Assembly (NCBI GenBank): GCA_031288415.1 | Contig: JAITRL010000277.1 | Location: 1-47,602, forward strand | Length of the DNA: 47,602 nucleotides | Direction of reading: 5' to 3' | Source of the DNA: Deltaproteobacteria bacterium | Lineage (GTDB): Bacteria; Desulfobacterota; Desulfarculia; Adiutricales; Adiutricaceae | Shown: piece by piece, positions 42,863-47,602 of the stretch | Layout of the letters: each line of letters begins with the position of its first letter | How positions within the stretch are numbered: the first letter of the stretch is position 1 | Position numbers and translations under genes: made by a program | The notes under the pieces: model-generated | The model's input: the letters and a program-made list of their open reading frames with translations, nothing else | Database searches by the model: none | Told to the model about the DNA's origin: nothing

Positions 42863-44056
42863 ATGGAAAATGATCGGGGCAACCGGGCCCGCCCAAGGGC
42901 TTCGCCCGAAACAAGGGCCCGAGTACTGGGCGAGGTGATCCATGGGCACATGACCCGGAAGGCGGCGGCGGAAGCCCTTTCCATGTCGGGCCGCCAGCTC
43001 CGAAGGATCTTGGACGCATTCAAGACGGACGACGTCGTCGGGCTTCGCCACAAGTCCATAGGCAAGCCGGGCCATCACAAAATACCTGAGGGAGTCAAAC
43101 GGGAGGCTCTCGAAACAGCCAAGGAGCGGTACCCGGATGCCGGACCGGCCTTTCTGTCCGATCTTCTCAAGGAGGGGCACGGCATCGAGGCGAGCCGCGA
43201 GACGCTCAGGCGCTGGCTAGATGAGGATGGGGCGCGAAAGATCCAGGAGAGCAAGCCAAGGCGCCGCCGCAGGCGGGAGAGAAAGGCGAGCTCCGGCATC
43301 ATGGTACAGATGGACACCAGCATCCACGACTGGTTCAGGACCGGGATCAAGGCCTGCCTCATAGCCCTCGTCGACGACGCCACGTCCACCGTGTACGCCA
43401 GGTTTTACGAGACCGACTCGACCATGACCAACATGGACGCCATCAGGCGCTACATAACGGCTTACGGTATCCCCGCATCCCTGTACACCGACAGGGCGAG
43501 CCACTTCAAGGTTAACGCCGGCGAGAAGCCGGAGGACGTCCTGGATGCGCAGGACCGCCGCGTCACACAGATCGAGCGGGCCTCGAGGGAGTGCGGGATC
43601 TCCATCATCCACGCCAAGTCCCCGCAGGGTAAGGGCCGGGTGGAGAGGCTTTTCAGCGTGCTGCAGGACAGGCTCGAGAAGCGCCTGCACTATGCAGGGA
43701 TCAAGGACGTCAAATCCGCCAACGACTTCCTTGACGGCGACTGCCTCCAGAAATACAACCAGAAGTACCGCGTCAATCCCGTCGCGGATTTCGACTCCCA
43801 CCGGCCCGTCGGCCAGCTTGACTTGGAAGCGATCTTCAGCGTCCAGGTCTTGCGCGTATGCGCCAACGACTTCACTGTCAGCCTTAACGGCAGAAAATAC
43901 CAGATCGCGCGGGAAAACGACCTGCACGGGCTGCCGCGCAAAAACATACTAATGGAAAAACGCCTTGACGGCAGCGTGCGCGCGCGGCACGCGGGCCGCT
44001 ACCTGATCATCCACGAGACGGACAGGAAGTCCGGCAGGACCGGGCAAGGCAGATAG
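42863..44056 (+). CDS. IS1202-type (ISNCY) DDE transposase
   Basis: 397 residues, ATG 42863 with AAGGAGG upstream. An N-terminal helix-turn-helix (TRKAAAEALSMSGRQLRRIL, 31-50) and a second DNA-binding domain lead through a basic stretch (KPRRRRRRERK) to the RNase H-like catalytic core: D151 in QMDTSIHDW, D210 in SLYTDRASHF, and E261 in AKSPQGKGRVERLF, then LQDRLEKRLHYAGI. The C-terminal part (VCANDFTVSLNGRKYQI) is typical of this group. No stop or frameshift interrupts it, so the protein is likely functional. GC content is like the host chromosome, unlike its AT-rich left flank. Confidence 0.93.
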   Translation: MENDRGNRARPRASPETRARVLGEVIHGHMTRKAAAEALSMSGRQLRRILDAFKTDDVVGLRHKSIGKPGHHKIPEGVKREALETAKERYPDAGPAFLSDLLKEGHGIEASRETLRRWLDEDGARKIQESKPRRRRRRERKASSGIMVQMDTSIHDWFRTGIKACLIALVDDATSTVYARFYETDSTMTNMDAIRRYITAYGIPASLYTDRASHFKVNAGEKPEDVLDAQDRRVTQIERASRECGISIIHAKSPQGKGRVERLFSVLQDRLEKRLHYAGIKDVKSANDFLDGDCLQKYNQKYRVNPVADFDSHRPVGQLDLEAIFSVQVLRVCANDFTVSLNGRKYQIARENDLHGLPRKNILMEKRLDGSVRARHAGRYLIIHETDRKSGRTGQGR

Positions 44057-44104
44057 CCGAGAAAGCGGAAACGATGTCAAAGCAAGTCATGTTTACGCAT
44101 TTTC

Positions 44105-44150
44105 CGTGCCAGGCCCGGGGGGGTACCCCCACGGGCCTGGCACGGTCTTT
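44105..44150 (+). terminator. Terminator within the IS
   Basis: CGTGCCAGGCCCG (44105-44117) and CGGGCCTGGCACG (44132-44144) form a perfect 13-base stem, with GGGGG/CCCCC pairing inside the loop, followed by GTCTTT. It ends transposase transcription and may shield the element from its flanks. Confidence 0.75.
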
Positions 44151-44216
44151 GCTGAGCTTAAAAGGTAGGACATTTTAATCTTGCAGTAAGGCGGACATTT
44201 TAATTTTGCGGTGACA

Positions 44217-44650
44217 CCTGGACATGTTCCCGGCTTTGGACGAGAAACCGGAAATGCGCCGGCTCTTTTGACCGAACGGAAAAGAGGGCAGGATTCCCCG
44301 GGCCCGCGGGCGAGACGGGTCTTCTGTGACGTGAGGATCAGCCTTCGCGTGATCACGGACAGCTGCCGCATGCGCATGAGCCGCGGCGGACGGCTAGCCG
44401 CCCATCCCGGCGCGCTCTTTGACTTGCCCGCGCGCCGGCAAGCCGGCCGGACATGGCGGAACTCCGGTCCGGAATCATGTCCGGGAAGGCTTTGAGAGGC
44501 GGAAGCGACAAAGCCTGGAGGAGCCGGGGCAGGCGAGCATGGACTTCCGCGAGGCGTATGACCAAGGCCCCAAGCCCTTAGTCCGGCGCAAGCCGGAAGC
44601 GAAGGGCGGCCGGCTCAGGAACACTCTCAGGAACTTACGCAAACGGGCGC
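44217..44650 (+). pseudogene. Truncated IS630-family transposase (copy 2)
   Basis: DNA similarity to the 3' part of copy 1 (about 28874 down to 28440, opposite strand) starts immediately at the right end of the IS1202-type element and runs for about 430 bases. Across frames one reads VITDSCRMRMSRGGRLAAHP, then SLEEPGQASMDFREAYDQGP and PLVRRKPEAKGGRLRNTLRN, the C-terminal third of an IS630 transposase. The N-terminal two-thirds are missing and the TAA stop of copy 1 is not conserved. Non-functional. Confidence 0.78.
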
Positions 44651-44800
44651 CGCGCCCCTGCCTCCGGCCCGTGCGGGCCGCAGGCTTCAGCGGAGCGGTT
44701 ACGGGCCCGGCGTGGGCAGGCGCTTCCGGCGTCCCCTGCGGCGCCGCCTTTGAAAGACGGGATCCGTGACATGCAGGGCGTTCGCGCGGCGTTGCCCGGC

Positions 44801-46456
44801 TCAGTCCGCCGTCTTGACAAGGCACTCCCCGCGGTAAGTGACCCCGATCCCGATCTTCACGAGAAGATCGGCCTGCGCCTTGTAAGGGCGCCAGTAATCC
44901 TTGGTCTCTATGGCTTTTAAGGCGTCGTCGGCAAGCCTGGAGACGAGTTTCCGCTTGTCCTTTGCCGTCTCTCCTCTGTCGAACTTCAGCTCGATCACGG
45001 CGCAGAGGCATGACGAGGCCGTCGGAAAAAGAAGGGCAAGGTCCGGCGTTCCCTTCGACCCGGGCGGCTCGGACAGGGCGATCTGGCCCAGTTTGCTGCA
45101 GTAAGCGTAAACCAAAGCGTTGTAGAAGGATTCCGTAGGCTGATGATGCGACGGGTCGAGACCGGCGAAAAGCGAGCTGAAGACGTCCGTCAGCCTCTCC
45201 GCGTTCTTGTCCCTGACGGCCGCGTTAAAGTCGTCGCTTTCAGCCTGCGGGTTCCTTTTCAGGATGGAGAACATGCTTTCGGAAAAGAAATCAAGAGAAA
45301 TGATCCGCACCTCCAGATTGGGCTTTTTCAGCGTGTAGAAGACGCCGCGGTACATGACGTCTTCGGCCTTGTCGACCGTCAGGTAGCCGGTCTGGAAAAG
45401 GGCGGGAACCGTCTTGAGTTTTCCGACCTCCGCGGAGCTGACGGCGCCTTTGGGGATGGACTTGAAGCCGTCCTTGGCCAGGGCAAGCGGGTCCTTGTCG
45501 CCGATATCCGGCAGCGAGGAAAGAAAAGACGATGAATTGTCCAGCTCCCCCCAATAAGCGGAAAACCTGGCTTCATCGAAAAACCTCAGGACTGACCATG
45601 GGTTAAGGACCTTTGTCGCGCCGTCCCAGCTGTAACCGTCGTACCAGTCCATGATGAGTTTCCGCAGATCTGCGAGGCCGGCCTCCTTTGGCATGCGGCC
45701 TTTGTCTTTCATGGCGTCAAGGACCGACGGCATAAGCCCGCCGAAATACCTGTCAAGTTCCTGCGGGGTGAAGCCGCAGATTTCGGAAAAGCGCTCGTTG
45801 AGCGTCAGATCCTTAAGCTGGTTGAGCCCTGCCGACAGCCCCATGAAGGCGTAGCGGGTGACGCCTGTCACGAACACGAAGCGGAGATGATCGTCAAGGT
45901 CCTTGAGGGAGACGTAAAAGCTCTTCAGGAAATTGCCGAAGGCGACGGCAAGCTTCGGATCCGCGAGGTTTGAGCTTACAGGCGCGTCGTACTCGTCAAT
46001 CAGGACAACCACGCGGGCGTCATGTTTGAGGCTCAGGGTTTCGATGACCATGGGCAGGGACGTGGCCGGAAAGGTCAAGTCAAGGTTCAGGTTCTCGCGG
46101 AGATTGATTGAATTCAGCTGTTTAGTCAAGGAATCCTTGAGGAGATCTATCGACTCGGTGCCTGCCGCCATCGACAGGCTCACGACGGGGAACTTCCTCG
46201 TGAAGTCGAAATCCGAGCTCCCGATCCACAGGCCCGCGAAAATGCCCCGCGGGTCGCCGTCCCGGCCGGGCGGGCCGCTGAAAAGCTCCTTAAAAGTCGC
46301 AAGCAGCAGCGACTTGCCGAACCTCCTGGGCCTGGACAGGAAATACGCGCCTTTCCTTGATGCCAAATCATAGACAACCCGCGTTTTGTCGACGTAAAGG
46401 TCCCCAGCCTCAATGATTGCCCTGAAGGACTGTATTCCGATCGGAAGCCGTTCCAT
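44801..46456 (-). CDS. AAA-ATPase-like / PD-(D/E)XK nuclease family protein (DUF1703 type)
   Basis: 551 residues. The N-terminal AAA-ATPase-like domain has PIGIQSFRAIIEAGDLYVDK, the P-loop RPRRFGKSLLLATF (42-55), the Walker B-like VVLIDEYDAPV, and FVFVTGVTRYAFMGLSAGLN. The C-terminal PD-(D/E)XK nuclease-like domain has TPDLALL (D472) and AVIELKFDRG (E489, K491). This two-domain family is greatly expanded in gut and rumen anaerobes; its role is unproven, with defence or mobile-element links proposed. AAGG lies seven bases before ATG 46456. It is single, full-length and intact, next to transposon debris. Confidence 0.9.
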   Translation of the reverse strand: MERLPIGIQSFRAIIEAGDLYVDKTRVVYDLASRKGAYFLSRPRRFGKSLLLATFKELFSGPPGRDGDPRGIFAGLWIGSSDFDFTRKFPVVSLSMAAGTESIDLLKDSLTKQLNSINLRENLNLDLTFPATSLPMVIETLSLKHDARVVVLIDEYDAPVSSNLADPKLAVAFGNFLKSFYVSLKDLDDHLRFVFVTGVTRYAFMGLSAGLNQLKDLTLNERFSEICGFTPQELDRYFGGLMPSVLDAMKDKGRMPKEAGLADLRKLIMDWYDGYSWDGATKVLNPWSVLRFFDEARFSAYWGELDNSSSFLSSLPDIGDKDPLALAKDGFKSIPKGAVSSAEVGKLKTVPALFQTGYLTVDKAEDVMYRGVFYTLKKPNLEVRIISLDFFSESMFSILKRNPQAESDDFNAAVRDKNAERLTDVFSSLFAGLDPSHHQPTESFYNALVYAYCSKLGQIALSEPPGSKGTPDLALLFPTASSCLCAVIELKFDRGETAKDKRKLVSRLADDALKAIETKDYWRPYKAQADLLVKIGIGVTYRGECLVKTAD

Positions 46457-47602
46457 GAAAAGCCTTCCCCGGCGCTCAGGGCGGCCTGCCCCAAGCGGGC
46501 GTTCAGTTTACCCGAACGGCATAATTTATCATTATCCGCATTCAATTCGCAACAAACCGGAATAGAGAGATCGGGAGCAACCATTCACCTGCTCCTCCTC
46601 CCCAAAGGGCCTTGGAGCCAGCAGGCAGAGCCGCTGCCGGGACGTGATTGGGCTAGATTTCGACATATAGCACACCATAGAATGATAACTTGACCTAAAG
46701 TGGCTATATTACCCACTAGGAACTTAAATAAGCCGAATTCAGTCTCCAAAGATATTGTTTTCCGCATTATCAGCTTTTCAGGGGCTGAAGGCAACCCAAC
46801 GAGCGTAAGCCGGCGATACGTTAACGACGGCGTTCTCATTGGGATTGTCAGCTCCCTCAAACATCTCCGCGGGATTATGACAATACTGGGCCGCCAAAGG
46901 CTTAAAGCGAGCCTGCCCGGCCTCCTTGAGCCATTGTCCGGATATTGGACGGCCTGATGCCGGAGGCTGACCCGTTCAACAGCCATATGGCCCCGGCCAA
47001 GTACGGCCTCCCAAAGGGCGGCGTGAGGAAGCTCGCCGACGGCAAGCAGTGGGGGCAACCCGGGCGCGAGGGGAAAACGCCTGTTCAGGCCGATACCCCT
47101 GACGAGCGGGCATGCCTCCTTAAAGTTAGGGCGAATACGCCGACAACTCGCGGTTCAGGCTGATCGGCTGCCGGAAGCGCCGGGCGGTCCCGGTCCCATC
47201 CGGAAGAGGACATCATCAAGAGCCGACGGCCCGAGCCGGGGAGGCCAGGACAAGCCCGAAGGGTCCCGGAAGGCGGCCGGAAGACGGGGAGGAAGGAGCG
47301 GAATTTGCCTAAATCGCTCTCGAGCAGGGGGTCCGCAGGACGAACGCGTGAAACCGGGCCTGCCGGAGAACGCTCTGACGTGCGAGAGCATGCCGGGGGC
47401 CGCGACGCGGGCGGTCACTGGCATCGGCGCCCCTGGCATCGGCCGGCTGGCGGCGGACGGGGCTGTTGCCCTGCCTGAAAAAGAATCACGAGAAGCTCGC
47501 CGGGCGTATTCTTAACGGCAGTTGCAGGCCCGGGCCGGAAAGGCGGCCGGACCCGGCCCTCCCGCCTGAGGGCTTTTCGGAGCTGGCCTCCCGGACCGCG
47601 GC
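46457..47602. other. Terminal region, no supported gene
   Basis: 1.1 kb without a gene I can defend. The part 46640-46900 is less GC-rich than the rest and has overlapping open frames on both strands. One minus-strand frame without a start (about 46960-46780) reads like protein (SGQWLKEAGQARFKPLAAQY) between two stops, and a plus-strand frame at 46700-46957 competes with it. This could be a decayed gene or phage/transposon fragment. The last 400 bases show nothing recognisable. Confidence 0.4.
46523..46552 (-). promoter_or_regulatory. Weak promoter candidate upstream of DUF1703 gene
   Basis: On the minus strand TTGCGA (46552-46547) and TAAATT (46528-46523) are spaced by 18 bases in a short AT-rich stretch about 70 bases before ATG 46456. 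A GATAAT lies between them, so the exact elements are uncertain. Confidence 0.4.

Larger units (their letters stand above)
42244..44216 (+). mobile_element. IS1202/ISNCY-type insertion sequence, about 1.97 kb, apparently complete
   Basis: The ends match: left TGTCACCGCACGATTAAAAT then GTCCGCC, and right (reverse complement) TGTCACCGCAAAATTAAAAT then GTCCGCC. The similarity continues into a second shared block (CTGCAA.ATTAAAATGTCC), giving inverted repeats of nearly 50 bases. It carries one intact transposase gene and a strong internal terminator. The left 600 bases are AT-rich and hold iterated copies of the end motif. No direct target duplication is apparent; the right end abuts a truncated IS630 copy exactly at 44217, so the target may have been deleted or rearranged. 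Confidence 0.85.

Noticed and set aside
46700-46957. Plus-strand 85-residue gene
   Set aside because: No ribosome site, no recognisable motif, and a competing protein-like frame on the other strand.

Overview
The window is very GC-rich DNA from a Gram-negative, probably anaerobic bacterium. A deltaproteobacterial (Desulfobacterota-like) host fits best. The evidence is a desulfoferrodoxin/rubrerythrin pair for oxygen defence without catalase, the LPS heptose gene gmhA, a lipoprotein-type alpha-2-macroglobulin, a diverged second-type EF-G, and an elongator tRNA-Met of the deltaproteobacterial kind. This is an inference from gene content; no marker gene here fixes the taxon. Coding density is low: by rough addition a little over 60 percent is protein-coding. 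Genes are separated by 0.3-2.5 kb GC-rich spacers full of short tandem repeats, which create many spurious open frames on both strands.

Layout. 1-2.7 kb: tRNA-Met with terminator, then a long empty spacer. 2.8-6.2 kb: a membrane-anchored protein of unknown function and a class IV aminotransferase (PabC-like). 6.4-9.5 kb, minus strand: tRNA-Asp with its own promoter, then a unit of HD-GYP phosphodiesterase, YggS and a small zinc-ribbon-like protein. 9.5-10.8 kb: an AT-rich island with a Fic protein, a clear foreign insert. 11.4-14.1 kb, minus: purE overlapping an EF-G paralogue. 15.3-17.7 kb: gmhA, an uncharacterised Rossmann-like protein, and the first member of the array. 17.0-25.1 kb: nine tandem genes for small exported proteins sharing one cysteine-free helical domain. 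25.5-28.2 kb, minus: an ATC-hydrolase-like protein, desulfoferrodoxin, rubrerythrin and a candidate structured RNA behind a near-consensus promoter. 28.4-29.5 kb: a decayed IS630-type transposase. 29.9-40.6 kb, minus: a 2099-residue alpha-2-macroglobulin with thioester, a serine beta-lactamase-like hydrolase, and a LytM/M23 protein that has lost its metal site. 41.6-44.7 kb: ssb, then an intact IS1202-type element carrying about thirteen iterated end-like sites, abutting a second truncated IS630 copy. 44.8-46.5 kb: an AAA-like ATPase with a PD-(D/E)XK nuclease domain. The last 1.1 kb has no gene I can support.

The most interesting feature is the nine-gene array (17020-25040). Every member has a signal peptide, a variable proline/alanine/glutamine-rich linker, and a domain of about 90-110 residues with three conserved blocks: PPLTxxD/E(I/V), a Y(I/V)VTK-type helix, and FGTPLAxPTxEELE. 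I do not recognise the family. Its first member overlaps the gene behind gmhA, and several members have their own promoters or terminators, so the array looks like an expanded, independently expressed family of periplasmic or surface proteins. The envelope theme (heptose synthesis, macroglobulin, LytM factor, penicillin-binding-like hydrolase) recurs across the window.
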